A DNA stretch of 64,000 bases from Sycon ciliatum (Eukaryota > Porifera > Calcarea > Leucosolenida > Sycettidae), in assembly GCF_964019385.1 (NCBI RefSeq), contig NC_088655.1, positions 17,846,690 to 17,910,689 on the forward strand, read 5' to 3'. Positions within the stretch are counted from its first letter, which is position 1. Each line of letters opens with the position of its first letter. Below, piece after piece: positions 53,813-64,000 of the stretch. Made by a program: the position numbers and the translations under genes. The notes under the pieces are model-generated. The model was not told the DNA's origin. It was given only the letters and a program-made list of their open reading frames with translations, and searched no databases.

Positions 53813-54019
53813 TTCCCGTAGCTATGCAGAAGACGTTACTTCAGTAACGTCTGGCGCTAGCCAGGGTCCACACAGCTTTAATTCCCGTAGCTATGCAGAA
53901 GACGTTACTTCAGTAACGTCTGGCGCTAGCCAGGGTCCACACAGCTTTAATTCCCGTTGCTATGCAGAAGACGTTACTTCAGTAACGTCTGGCGCTAGCC
54001 AGGGTCCACACAGCTTTAA
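53813..54019. repeat. Three tandem 69-bp units
   Basis: TTCCCGTAGCTATGCAGAAGACG, the palindrome AGACGTTAC-TTCA-GTAACGTCT, then GGCGCTAGCCAGGGTCCACACAGC; units start at 53813, 53882 and 53951. A single unit recurs at 61777-61845, also beside TTTG repeats and the TCACGCCTGGCGCTATCC motif. Confidence 0.85.
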
Positions 54020-54021
54020 TT

Positions 54022-54062
54022 TGGTGTTTGTTTGTTTGTTTGTTTGTTTGTTTGTTTGTTTG
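54022..54062. repeat. (TTTG)n microsatellite
   Basis: About ten GTTT units. Similar tracts occur at 55320-55350 and 55910-55956, always next to GTCACGCCTGGCGCTATCC. Confidence 0.9.
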
Positions 54063-54249
54063 TGTCACGCCTGGCGCTATCCCGTATCTGTCCCGTACCG
54101 TATCGCACAGCTGGCCATTTGCTGGCTCCCGTATCTGTCCCGTACGGTACGGTACCATCAAACACAGCTGGCTACAAACAGCTGGCCACAATATTATGTA
54201 CATGTATACGACTCCCTGTGTGTTGCATATGTGCTTGAAGGGGACGGTT

Positions 54250-54990
54250 GAACTTTTTGTAGCTCCGTTTTATCTGAGTTTTCAGTCGTTCCTCTTACTA
54301 GTCTTGCCAAGGGGGTGGCTCTGGGTCCACCAGAGTTGCCCCTGGCGTATTTCTGAATTTGCTGGGGCGAGGGTTCCGCGACGCGGTCGCCAAGGCAGTG
54401 TCTTTTCAGTCACGACCGTTGTCGTCCTCGTCTCTCCTTTCGCGGTGGTGTAGCTGACCCCCGAATGGTTTCAAACTGCGAAGCTCGGAGGGGTACAATG
54501 GTGGCAGAGGCATGAGCTGTGAGTGGAGACGGTTGCTGGAGATGGATGGTGTTGCAGGGAGAAGAGTTACGCTGCCTGACGCCGCGTGGGAAATTGTTTG
54601 AACCTGCAATTTCAGTTCGAGCGCGGTGGACTTCTAGACGATGTGTCCTCATGGCTGTTTTTCAACGCTTGGCCTATCGCTGATATCCCTGCGTGGGATG
54701 TTCTTCCAGTGGAGTCCAGGTGGAACTTCGGGTGCCCACACTCCATCACCTGGTTGATTGTTTCGGAACTTCAAAAATTATTATTGTTTCCTATTTTGTG
54801 CGCATATCTTGTCATCTCTCTTTTCTATACGTCGCACACCAGATGTACTACTATCGCCGTCTTTCTCTTGCTTTCTCTCCCTGCTTGCTGTTTTTTCTGT
54901 TTCTGTTGCCACTGTCCCTCATCATACCCATGCTTGGGTGGTGGGCGGCATGACCCGTTAGGGTAGCTGCCAATACAGTACGACTCCCTG
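54250..54990. other. No supported gene
   Basis: Open frames here are Cys/Leu/Phe-rich products of pyrimidine-rich sequence, with no recognised domain on either strand. Confidence 0.4.
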
Positions 54991-55250
54991 ATGTATAGAG
55001 AGACTTTCCGGAAAGAAATAGGGAGACGAGGAGGAAATGAAATTAGAATGGATGTTAGTTGCCGAATAGGTGATAGGATGCGTCAGCAAAAACATACTTT
55101 GGAAGAGAGATCCCGTCGTCTCCAAAATAGGCGTGAACGGGCGAGTCAGCGCCGGTCACAGGAAACGTCGGCAGAGTGATCCCGTCGACTCCAGAATGCG
55201 CGTGCTCGGCAGAGTCAGCGCCTTCCCAGGAAACATTTCCATCAGTTCCC
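54991..55250 (+). pseudogene. Arg-rich repeat protein fragment, copy 1
   Basis: The plus frame reads MRQQKHTLEERSRRLQNRRERASQRRSQETSAE, then a stop, then SRRLQNARARQSQRLPR. This 22-23 residue R/E-rich repeat (RLxxxRxRxxxRR..ET) resembles the N-terminal repeats of Helitron/Helentron-like and related mobile-element proteins. The identification is tentative. The second copy starts at 56186. Confidence 0.35.
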
Positions 55251-55380
55251 ACAACATGCACGATGAGCTAAGTAACAAAGCATAGCGTAGGGCCCTGCGC
55301 TTCCAAGCTCTCTCGTTTGGTATTTGTTTGTTTGTGTGTTTGTTTGTTTGTTTGTGTCACGCCTGGCGCTATCCGTATCT

Positions 55381-55869
55381 GACGGCAAAAAAGCATAGGA
55401 TGTTATAAATTTTTCAATTCTCCAATTTTTTTTCAGGCATATCCTGGGATTCGAACCCGCACTATCGCCCTACATGCATTCCCCCATACACTTCGTTTTC
55501 ATACCCATTCTTCCAATTTGCTTCACGTTATTATCTTGCGTTTGAAAGCCCTATTTGAATATTGCGGGCAGCTAGACGGTGTCGTATTACCCTCGATCGT
55601 ACCTGTCCCGTACCTATCCCCTACCGTACCGTGCCATCAAAGACGGCTGGCCACAATGCATATTCAAATAGGGCTTTCAAATGCAAGATCACAATGTGAA
55701 ACAACTTGGAAGAATTAGTATGTATGCGAAGTGTATCGGGGGATGCATGCAGGGCGCGCGATAGTGCGGTTTCGAATCCTAGGTTATGTCTTAAAAAAAA
55801 GGATTTTTTTAAAGAATTTATAACATCCCTATGCTTTTTTTTTCTAGGTCATCAAGGCAAAAAAGCATA
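55381..55869. mobile_element. Inverted B-box repeat, copy 1
   Basis: Two related arms in inverted orientation each carry a pol III B-box-like GGTTCGAATCC (minus in the left arm, plus in the right; the right arm here has GGTTTCGAATCC). The outer ends are GGCAAAAAAGCATAGGATGTTATAAA and TTATAACATCCCTATGC...AAGCATAG. CGTAGGGCCCTGAGCTTCCAAG borders the right side. It could be two SINEs head to head or a foldback element. Copy 2 is at 61895-62424. Confidence 0.55.
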
Positions 55870-56185
55870 GCGTAGGGCCCTGAGCTTCCAAGCTCTCTCG
55901 TTTGGTATTTGTGTGTGTGTTTGTTTGTTTGTTTGTTTGTTTGTTTGTTTGTTTGTGTCACGCCTGGCGCTATCCCGTATCTGTCCCGTATCTGTCCCGT
56001 ATCTGTGACTATAAAGGCTCTACAGGATTGTACATAACAGCTGTCCACAATATTTGCGCCCTCCTGTATATGTCCCGTACCGTACCAATATTCGTCGTAT
56101 TATGCATATGACTCCCTGATGTAGAGGGGGATTTGGAAAGAAATAGGGAGACGAGGAGGAAATTAAATTAGAATAGACGCCGATT

Positions 56186-56520
56186 AGGTGATAGGATGCG
56201 TCAGCATAAACATACTTTGGAAGAGAGATCCCGTCGTCTCCAAAATAAGCGTGAACGAGCGATTCAGTGCCGGTCACAGGAAACGTCGGAAGAGAGATCC
56301 CGTCGACTCCAGAACGCCCGTGATCGGTAGAGTCCGGCGGTACCAGGCAACGTCAGGACAGACATCCCGTTGAGTCCAGAACGCCCGTGATCGGCAGAGT
56401 CTAAGCCGGTCCGAGGAAACGTCAGGACAGACATCCCGTCGAGTCCAGAACGCCCGTGATCGGCAGAGTCAGCGCCGGTCCCAGTAAACGTCAGGGCAGA
56501 CATCCCGTCGACGCGCAGAA
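56186..56520 (+). pseudogene. Arg-rich repeat fragment, copy 2, decaying into a 66-69 bp tandem array
   Basis: The plus frame EERSRRLQNKRERAIQCRSQETSEERSRRLQNARDR is followed by a stop. The DNA repeat (CCCGT...AGTCCAGAACGCCCGTGATCGGCAGAGTC) then continues for about three more units out of frame. Related to 54991-55250. Confidence 0.4.
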
Positions 56521-56775
56521 AAACTAAATCTGCAGCCTCTTTTGCCGTCGAACAGGATACGTATTTATATAGGAGACTGTAAAGTTATGTAATGTCCAAA
56601 TTTCGACGTGAGCAGCAGGTCGCTCGCGTTGATTTTTTCGACGTGCGAGCCAAATAACGCCAGCTGAACTTTCGCGTCGCAGACATCCCGTCGACGCGCA
56701 GAAAAACTAAATCTGAAGCCTCTTTTGCCGTCGGACAGGATATGTATTTTAGGAGACTGTAAAGTTATGTAATGT
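56496..56775. repeat. Two-copy repeat of about 190 bp
   Basis: GACATCCCGTCGACGCGCAGAAAAACTAAATCTG...TTTTGCCGTCG...GGAGACTGTAAAGTTATGTAATG occurs twice, starting at about 56498 and 56681. 56780-57330 holds no recognised gene. Confidence 0.65.
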
Positions 56776-57337
56776 GCTCCACAGGCAACCATGCATTCGG
56801 CGTCGTCATTGGCTCAACAGGTCAATGTAAATGTATTACTACAAAAAGGCCAGAAAATCAGATTCCTGTATTAAAATCAACTAATGTTCGCTGGCGATTT
56901 AATTTCGCTGATTTCGCCGCTTGGTACCAACCGGCCAAAGTAAATCGCAGGCCAACGTTTGTAGGCAAATGATGCATGATTGAGCAATGGATGCATGTGA
57001 GAGCAAAACTACCGATTGATTTCAAATTTGACGTGAAACTGCGCGTCACGTCGGAAATAACGTGCATCTTAACCTCTCTAATCGAGAGGTTTCTATTTCT
57101 CATCGGCCAAAATTTGTTGATTTACAATATAAGGAGATAAAAATTAAAGGAGCAAAACAAAAGTAGATGATTATTAGAGAAATAACAATCCGCAATAAAT
57201 TCTGCAAATACTTTTGCCTAACTCATAATATTCAAACCGATTGAAACGTTTTTGCAATACAATGATGTGTCCAATCAACGGAAAAAGACAATTCCATCAG
57301 TTCTTATAACATGTACGATGAGCTAGGCAAAAAGCAT

Positions 57338-57385
57338 AAAAGCATAGCGTAGGGCCCTGAGCTTCCAAGCTCTCTCGTTTTGATA
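57338..57385. repeat. Solo end motif of the B-box repeat family
   Basis: AAGCATAGCGTAGGGCCCTGAGCTTCCAAGCTCTCTCG, also at 55286, 55864 and 62418 and inverted at 27312. 57390-58000 has no recognised gene. Confidence 0.6.
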
Positions 57386-58009
57386 TCCAACTCAAACTGA
57401 GTCAACTCAAATAATTTTTCAAATGTCGAAGCTTCACATGTATTGGCCAGTCCAGCGGGATACACGTGCAGTGTGATTGCGATTCCCGGGATTACGCTGC
57501 AGCTTTCCGGCGGCTATTCACGCCAGTCTGAGGGTACCCTAGAAATGAAAGTACTGGATTACGGAATAGGTGCAGTGAATTGGTTTGGAGAGACTCCCAT
57601 GATACAATAGCTATCCATTTACCTCTGGAGAATCTGTAAATAAACCATACAGTAGAGGCACAAAAACATCGATTTTTGGCGAATTCAGTGCGAAAAGTAA
57701 ATATTTGGCGAAAAGATGGGTGATTTCTTCAAAACAACTAATATGCCGTCTTATTTCGGCGATTTGGGAAATGCCTACTTTGTGGACACGCGTCATGTTT
57801 TCTGAAAAAGGTGAGGTCAATACAAAGCTGCCCTCAGGAAATTTACAGCTGACTATGCTTATGCAATCAACGGAATTCCGCCACCTTGCAGTTGATTTTC
57901 CCCATTTCTCTCCTCATCAATCCCTACTTCTCTTTGTACATACATCTACATCTACTGTTCTTTCAATCAAATGAACCCTTCGATAGGCACATTGCCTTTG
58001 GGTCATTTC

Positions 58010-58010
<1 letters not shown>

Positions 58011-58039
<29 letters not shown>
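58011..58039. repeat. (AAT)n microsatellite
   Basis: About ten uninterrupted ATA/AAT units. Confidence 0.9.
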
Positions 58040-58040
<1 letters not shown>

Positions 58041-58061
58041 AAATTTCTGATGGTGAGTCTG

Positions 58062-58479
58062 AGGGCATGTTCGATTGGTAAGGATCGGGATCGGGATCCA
58101 GATCTCAGATCCTTCGGATCCTTCAGATTCAACTGAACACTTTATTTTGGACCATGACTGTTGCCATGTTGACAATGGCGCTCACAAGTCACCCAAAAGG
58201 GGTGAACGTCGTACTCATCGCGTGCGTCGTACCAAAAGTCAACAAGCTCTATCTCTATCCACGTGTGCGTACCACAATGTGTACAAAAATGATTTTTACC
58301 CGCCATATACGCACAAAGGTCACATTTGGATCCGTTGGATCCGGTCAACCCTGCTCCCCGAGGTGGGTTGACCAGATCCAAATCCGAAGGATCCGGATCC
58401 GGATTCGACCAATCGAAAGGGTGCGAATCCAGTGGATCCGGTGGATCGGGATCCCGATCCTACCAATCGAACATGCCCT
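58062..58479. mobile_element. 418-bp palindromic element rich in GGATCC
   Basis: It starts AGGGCATGTTCGATTGGTA and ends TACCAATCGAACATGCCCT, followed inward by GGATCGGGATC-type repeats. GATCC/GGATC words recur throughout both arms (GGATCCGTTGGATCC, GGATCCGGATCC). The interior (about 58140-58310) is open on both strands but has no recognised domain. This fits a MITE. Confidence 0.7.
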
Positions 58480-58841
58480 GAAGATTGTGCAGAAGAGATG
58501 CGGAGTTGAACACTATATTCCCGTAGCTTTTATTTTTTATTTTTTTTATTCCCGTAGCTATCGTAGTACCCCGTATGTGTACCGCACCGAGAATTGAGTA
58601 AATGTATGTAGTGCGTACCGTAGCATAGATCTAGAAAGAAAGTCACCAGCCTTTCTGGATTTTTATATTTTTAGGGTTAATATGAATTCGGATAGCTCAA
58701 CAGTGCAAAAGTACAACTACAAAGAGTACGGAATAGAAGGCCCCGAGAACCGGAAACCAAAAACAAAACAAAAACGGCAACATCAATTTACTGATTATGC
58801 ACATTGCTTGAAAGCAAATCACAACAATGATTAAGACTTAA

Positions 58842-59666
58842 GGCCGATTCCACACCACGCCGAAAATGGCTTTGCCTTGAAGGCAAAAAGTGGCTTATAA
58901 AGTGAAGCGGCATTCACACCTACAAGTGTCGATCACGGGACTTTGCTTCGAAGGTTAGACTGTGAGGCTTTCCTGTGCTTGATCTAGCAACGGCGGTAGT
59001 GGAGAGGCTCTTTGTTGGTCCAAATCCTCGAATATCACCCATTTCCCCCTGCCCAATCTTGAAATTTGACCACGCAAGCGCACGCTGTGTTACCTGTATA
59101 GGCGGATTCTAGGTCATAGGTCGAATATTTGTCAACCTCGCTAACAGGCATTCCGGTGGCAGTTTTCGTTGTGTATGTCTCGTACAGTCCTTTCGCCTTC
59201 GTTTTCATGTTGTCGATTTTGGAATGGATGATCGACGCAGTATAGATTGCCTCCTCCCGGAGCTGTTCAGCAAACAAATTCAGTTTGATGGCGATCTCAT
59301 CCAGCGTAGCTCCTACGAACTGTACCGCCCGGAGGTTGCCTCAAATGTCCGTTCCAAAGCTCGATCAGCTTGCCCTCAAGCTCCTGGCTAAACATGACCC
59401 TAGGCATTGTTGACAGCTCACAACCCACCACAACTGAAAGATACGACAGGGAACACATTCGGAAAAATCCAAAGGCTGAAGAAAAGTCAGAAAAGTGTCC
59501 TGAAAAGGTAAAAAGTTGCCTTGAAAGAGGGTGCTGGTGTTGCTTTGTAGACAACAAGCACTTTTCACTTTCGCGCGTTTCTCAAAGTGGTCGCCATGGC
59601 AACTTGCCTGAAAAGTGCCTGAAAAATGGCTTTTTAGAGAGGATTTGGTGTAGTGTGGAATCGGCC
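58842..59666. mobile_element. PIF/Harbinger-type non-autonomous element, TSD TAA
   Basis: The terminal repeats GGCCGATTCCACACCAC and the inverse GTAGTGTGGAATCGGCC are flanked by TAA at 58839-58841 and 59667-59669. The 3-bp TWA duplication and the terminal sequence fit PIF/Harbinger. The only coding material is a broken SANT-like exon pair on the minus strand; there is no DDE transposase. Confidence 0.8.
59035..59407 (-). pseudogene. Myb/SANT- or MADF-like DNA-binding exon of the Harbinger element
   Basis: The ATG at 59407 reads MPRVMFSQELEGKLIELWNG; after a frameshift at about 59330 comes VGATLDEIAIKLNLFAEQL, then SKIDNMKTKAKGLYETYTT, the third helix with the usual I..KI.N.K.K...Y pattern. 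This is the type of DNA-binding helper encoded by PIF/Harbinger transposons, here broken. Confidence 0.6.
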
Positions 59667-59669
59667 TAA

Positions 59670-60290
59670 GCTGTCTTTTAGCCAAATAGCCAATTTGACG
59701 CGGAAATCTGCGAAATAAGTGCAGGACTTCAGGTCGTCTGGTAAATAATTCCAAACAAGAGCCGATTTACTGGATGCTAGCCCGGTGGGTGCCAATCTCT
59801 TGCCTTCGGCGGAGTGCTGACGAATTCAATACAGGTCTCCCAAACTTTCAACTTCTTCTGAAGTCGTTACCCCGGCATACATTTCCAAGGCAATTACAGC
59901 GGTTCCGCACGTACTCTGACGATGGTGGAGGCGACATCGTTACTGTCGATCGTCTTGCAACCTCCTAAGACTTTTGCATGAGTAATTTTATTTTTATTCA
60001 CTTCAAAAGAACGTAACCACCAGGAAAGCTTACAAAGAAGAAAAAGAGTAAGACAGATAGAGAGAGAGAGAGAGATTTGGGGTATGATTCGGGGAGAACA
60101 AGACATTGAATGGTGGTCGCATTGAATGGTGAAATCAAAAGCACAACACATAAAAATTAGTAATGGCAGGCTCCAATCAATGAAGTTCATTTTTGGATTG
60201 CATGAAGAAATTGCAAGGTCTATCCATCTTGTCTTCAGCACTTTGCTGGTCCCGCAGCTGCAATACTCGTTGCGATTCATTTTGCTAACC
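59670..60290. other. No supported gene; short (GA)n
   Basis: Only short frames; GAGAGAGAGAGAGA at about 60060-60076. Confidence 0.4.
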
Positions 60291-60294
60291 TCAC

Positions 60295-60590
60295 CAACGC
60301 GCTGTGGGGCACTTTCAACTCTCTCTGCTGCTCAACCGTCTTGCAGAACTCGAGTCGTAACTCGGCAGTCGTTGAGGATTGCTAACGTTCACCAACGCGC
60401 TGTGGTGCGCTTTCAACTCTCCCTGCTGCTCAACCGTCTTGCAGAACTCGAGTCGTAACTCGGCAGTCGTTGAGGATTGCTAACGTTCACCAACGCGCTG
60501 TGGTGCGCTTTCCACTCTCCCTGCTGCTCAACCGTCTTGCAGAACTCGAGTCGTAACTCGGCAGTCGTCGAGGATTGCCAATGCTAGCGC
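60295..60590. repeat. Three tandem 98-bp units
   Basis: CAACGCGCTGTGGTGCGCTTTC...CAACCGTCTTGCAGAACTCGAGTCGTAACTCGGCAGTCGTTGAGGATTGC, starting at 60295, 60393 and 60491. The motif GTCGTAACTCGGCAGTCGTT also occurs singly at about 41821 and 47670, and a relative at 49311, beside the cysteine-ORF and satellite region. Confidence 0.85.
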
Positions 60591-60910
60591 TACTGCCAAC
60601 TTCCTGCGCTGGCTGAGCGCTTGCCAAGCTCTCTTCTCCTACATGTACATGACTGTATGTATATCACCCACTGACTGACACACTGCGGCGGGCCTTGGGG
60701 AGGCAGATACAAGTCGTCTCGTTGTGAGAAGACACCATTGCCTGTTCGGTTGAACGACTCTACAGATGTGCAGTGACAAATGTACTTGAGCGGTATGTAT
60801 AAGATGTGTGCGTTACTTGAGTACCAGAGTATGAGATACGTGATAAATATACGCTGACGATATACTGTCACATTGTATAGTGCTTACTACAGTGCGTAAG
60901 TACATTACGT

Positions 60911-60992
60911 ACACTGCTGGCAACTGAAATCCGACCCCCTTGGCGGGGCGCCGCACCGGCAAGGGGGTCGGATTTCAGTTGTCAGCACTGTG
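60911..60992. mobile_element. Palindromic MITE, copy 2
   Basis: CTGGCAACTGAAATCCGACCCC, a GGCGGGGCGCCGC core, then GGGGTCGGATTTCAGTTGTCAGCAC. Same family as 53127-53226 with a different centre. Confidence 0.75.
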
Positions 60993-60999
60993 CATGTAG

Positions 61000-61770
61000 G
61001 AATGTACGTTGCAGAGTCGACCAACAGAGCGCTTACAATGCAAGTCAAATGCATAATTTCGATTTGATCCTGGCACAATCATGGTTGCCTCTGAGAAGAA
61101 AAAAGTTCTCTGGGTACTTGATTTTGCACGCTAACAGAAGGAAAATTGTCTCTAAAGATACACTTATGCGAAGTTGACATATATTATTATTTAAAGGAGC
61201 CATGAACACTAGTATAGCCTGTTTTTGGTGTGGTGAAGACATTCTGAACAATCTGTAGAATATTATCACTTGGTAGAAATTTGGAGGAATCTACGCCGCA
61301 TTGCAGTGAAGTGGATAGGTAATAGTTAGAGACAATTTTTAAAAGTAATGAACTGAATACACGAACTTAGAGCTCGTTGGAATAACCATCTTCAGAACTG
61401 AATACAGTGCTGGTGAAGAGGTTGTCACGCGGAAAGATTCATGCGCTATTCTGGCAAACTGAGGGTGCATTATGCGGGATTTGACACGGAATGGCGTAGT
61501 TATTAGCATTGAAAGTCGTTGAATATTTCAAATGATCAAATCCAAGTATGCTCACAAATTTATTGTGGTCCAAAGAAATTGTGAATCTGTCCAGGTAGCC
61601 CATACTAGCTACTTTTTTATTATTTTATATTTTTTATCTGGAACACAGCCCTACAAAGAGGCATGTGGACTACTATCAATTTTACGTCAGATTCGAATGT
61701 TGCACCAAACGTTGTCCTGCAGACAGGTGCAATAACCCAATATGTTTCATTTGGGCTACATGGCGAACTC
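61000..61770. other. No supported gene; diverged repeat at left
   Basis: 61015-61165 resembles 41870-42030 (GTCGACCA, GTTGCCTC, GTACTTGATTT, GCACGCTAACAGAAGG), showing the same dispersed repeat family. Nothing else is recognised. Confidence 0.4.
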
Positions 61771-61894
61771 TGTTTATTCCCGTAGCTATGCAGAAGACGT
61801 TACTTCAGTAACGTCTGGCGCTAGCCAGGGTCCACGCAGCTCTAATTTGGTGTTTGTGTGTTTGTTTCTGTCACGCCTGGCGCTATCCGTATCT

Positions 61895-62424
61895 GACGGC
61901 AAAAAAAGCATAGGATGTTATAAATTTTTCAATTCTCCTATTTTTTAAGGCATATCCTGGGATTCGAATCCGCACTATCGCCCTACATGCATTCCCCCAT
62001 ACACTTCGCATTCATACCCATTCTTCCAAGTTGCTTCACGTTATTATCTTGCGTTTGAAAGCCCTATTTGAATATTGCGGGCAGCTGTATGTGGCCAGCT
62101 GTGTGTGATGGTACGGTACGGTACGGTACGGGAGACGGTGTCGTATTACCCTCGATCGTACCTGTCCCGTACCTATCCCCTACCGTACCGTGCCATCAAA
62201 GACGGCCACAATGCATACTCAAATAGGGCTTTCAAATGCAAGATCACAATGTGAAACAACTTGGAAGAATTAGTATGTATGCGAAGTGTATCGGGGGATG
62301 CATGCAGGGCGCGCGATAGTGCGGGTTCGAATCCCAGGTTATGTCTTAAAAAAAAGGATTTTTTAAAGAATTTATAACATCCCTATGCTTTTTTTTGTCT
62401 AGGTCATCAAGGCAAAAAAGCATA
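61895..62424. mobile_element. Inverted B-box repeat, copy 2
   Basis: It has the same two-arm layout as 55381-55869, with GGGATTCGAATCCGCAC (left arm) and GTGCGGGTTCGAATCCC (right arm) and a GTACGGTACGGTACGG tract at the centre. It is preceded by the 69-bp unit and TTTG repeats, as at 54 kb. Confidence 0.55.
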
Positions 62425-62503
62425 GCGTAGGGCCCTGAGCTTCCAAGATCTCTCGTTACTATTAAACCTGGGCGTTAGAAAAATAATATCGATCTCACTG
62501 TAA

Positions 62504-64000
62504 AACTGGCATCAACGATTCCTTTCTGTCCTCGACAGGCATGCGCCATTGCAGCAATGCAAGATTAAGACAGGCAAGCTTCATCCTCCATGGTCTGACA
62601 GAGAGCTATACAAGATAAACCAGCTGAAGCGTCGCCTGCATCGAAAGTGGCTTGCTGACAAAGCCAACTCTGAAGCTCACGCAGCATATAGACGTGCCCG
62701 CTCGGTTGCTGCGAATACAAACAGGTGCAAACGCAACCAGTACTTCCAAAGTCAGTGCCAAGATAATTGCCAGAACCCACGCAAGTTATGGTCAGTCCTA
62801 AATACTGTGACTGGACGCAAGAGACAATCAATCCAGCCGACATGCGACATCGAACATGTTGCGTCCACGTTTGGCAAGGTAGTCTCTGATGATGCTCGAC
62901 CTTCAGTTCTCTCTATGCCTCAGGGACCACAGCCTCGGTCTGCCCTGACCTCATTCCAACATGTGCGTGCCTGCGATGCTGAACAGCTTTTGAAGCGCAT
63001 CGACCCGCGCAAAGCAACTGGGAGCGACGGCATCCCAGGCTTACTTCTAAAGTACTGTGCCGACCTGCTAGCACCATCAGTTGCAGCACTTTTCAATGCG
63101 TCCCTGACCTCCGGCACTGTACCCGCTGGCTTTAAGCGTGCGTATGTGACCCCATTGCACAAGGCTGGCGATCCATCTGTCGCCAACAATTTCCGTCCTG
63201 TGTCCCTGCTCCCAATTCTCTCGAAGCTGCTAGAGAAGGTGGTGCAGAAGGCACTTGTCACCTTTCTGGATATGGCTGGTTCTCTGCCCAGCACACAGTT
63301 TGCATTCCGGACAGGACATTCCACGGAGGATGCCCTTGTGCTGATGGTAAACAGGATCCTCGCCTCAAGAGACCGCCGCATGTTCACGGGTGTGGTCCTC
63401 CTGGATATGTCGAAGGCGTTCGACAAGGTTCGCCACCAGCAACTAGTCGAAGATCTCTTCTGTGTGGGCGTCACTGGAACAGCGCTCCAGTGGCTCATGT
63501 CATACTTGTCTGATCGCTGCCAGATTGTCCAGCTGGGATCCCAGCTTAGCACAGTGGCAGCCTGCTCCTGTGGAGTACCACAGGGGTCGGTATTAGGTCC
63601 ACTGCTGTTCAGCCTTTACACCCGGGACATACCATCTGTTGCCCAGCAAGCTGAGTCCATCCAGTTCGCAGATGACATCGCACTGACCTGCAGTCGCCCA
63701 ACACAACAGGAACTGACCGCCACTCTCTCCAGAGCAGTGACATGCATTGCTGACTGGCTGAAGCAGCGAGGTTTGATCCTTAATGCATCAAAAAGTCAGG
63801 CATTGGTAGTACCGGCTGGGAAGCTAGAAGCGCAACCTGAACTGGACGTATGGTGTCATGCGACTAAGCTGCCATCTGTCTCTTCTGCTCGCTACCTCGG
63901 AGTTCACATTGACAGCGCCATGTCTTGGAACACCCAGATGGATAGGTGCGTTGCCCGCCTCACCAAGAAAGTCGGTGTGCTGTGGCGGATGCGCCGCTGC
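62504..64000 (+). CDS. CR1/L2-like LINE reverse transcriptase, 5' truncated, running off the window
   Basis: An open plus-strand frame follows a stop at 62501 and continues unbroken to the window end (about 499 codons). It begins inside the spacer between endonuclease and reverse transcriptase (LDRHAPLQQCKIKTGKL, PPWSDRELYKINQLKRRLHRK), so the 5' endonuclease part is missing here. Then come the RT domain: KATGSDGIPGLLLKYCADLL, PLHKAGDPSVANNFRPVSLL, SLPSTQFAFRTGHSTEDAL; palm motif A VVLLDMSKAFDKV (about 63392-63430); motif B GVPQGSVLGPLLFSLY (about 63571-63618); motif C QFADDIALT (63662-63688) with both catalytic Asp; and later LGVHIDSAMSW. All core motifs are intact, so this copy is young. 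There is no ATG at the truncation, which falls just after the B-box repeat end motif. It would copy LINE RNA by target-primed reverse transcription. Confidence 0.85.

Noticed and set aside
54021-54453. ORFs rich in Cys, Val, Leu and Phe
   Set aside because: They are translations of the (TTTG)n microsatellite and neighbouring pyrimidine-rich DNA.
62920-63552. 210-codon minus-strand ORF
   Set aside because: It is antisense to the intact LINE reverse transcriptase, which has all catalytic motifs.

Overview
This window looks like animal (metazoan, non-vertebrate) nuclear DNA. It has no operons or prokaryotic gene density. It carries BEL/Pao, CR1/L2-like LINE, hAT, PIF/Harbinger and pogo-like remnants, several tRNA-derived SINE families, microsatellites, and genes encoding a POU-specific domain plus a homeodomain, a combination known only from animals. 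The species cannot be named from sequence alone; a sponge or another early-branching invertebrate is only a guess.

The dominant theme, about 2.4-33.3 kb with outliers at 40.4, 49.4 and 52.0 kb, is a family of POU-homeobox genes, all on the minus strand and embedded in repeatedly duplicated flanks. Two copies are uninterrupted and intronless in their coding part (5933-7609 and 13741-15312). They sit in two direct copies of a larger segment about 7.8 kb apart. A third copy (18383-20779) has a premature stop, a frameshift and a long palindromic element between its two DNA-binding domains. A fourth (31648-33329) is cut in three by insertions. Three short homeodomain-plus-tail fragments (3454, 11621, 24918) share one breakpoint. 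Three further relics are scrambled or internally amplified. DNA-contacting residues of the homeodomain and of the POU-specific recognition helix differ between copies.

Between and inside these units lie: an inverted-repeat element (1-727); a tRNA-like sequence (1553-1624); two paralogous BEL/Pao fragments sharing a frameshift; five copies of one tRNA-type SINE and three of another; four copies of a short MITE inserted in or near the POU flanks; and three large foldback or inverted-arm elements (16.3-17.5, 18.7-19.6, 23.7-24.5 kb).

From 25.6 to 40 kb the window holds LINE fragments, a hAT first-exon fragment, an unexplained 1-kb segment bracketed by a 22-bp quasi-palindrome, an unidentified exon-like ORF (37320-37676) and, upstream of it, a tandem array of perfect 40-bp hairpin units. 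From 41 to 50 kb there is a cysteine-containing ORF family, a satellite of 29 units of 154 bp, a 48-bp array derived from the end of the satellite monomer, a 92-bp tandem array, and an exon-like segment that shares sequence with the satellite. From 51 to 62.5 kb the sequence is mostly MITEs, Harbinger-type elements carrying MADF/SANT-like exons, short tandem arrays and an inverted B-box repeat. The window ends inside a LINE reverse transcriptase ORF (62504-64000, plus strand) that is open to the edge.

Only the two POU genes and the terminal reverse transcriptase are well-supported long coding regions. Most other long open frames are fragments of mobile elements or antisense and tandem-repeat artefacts.
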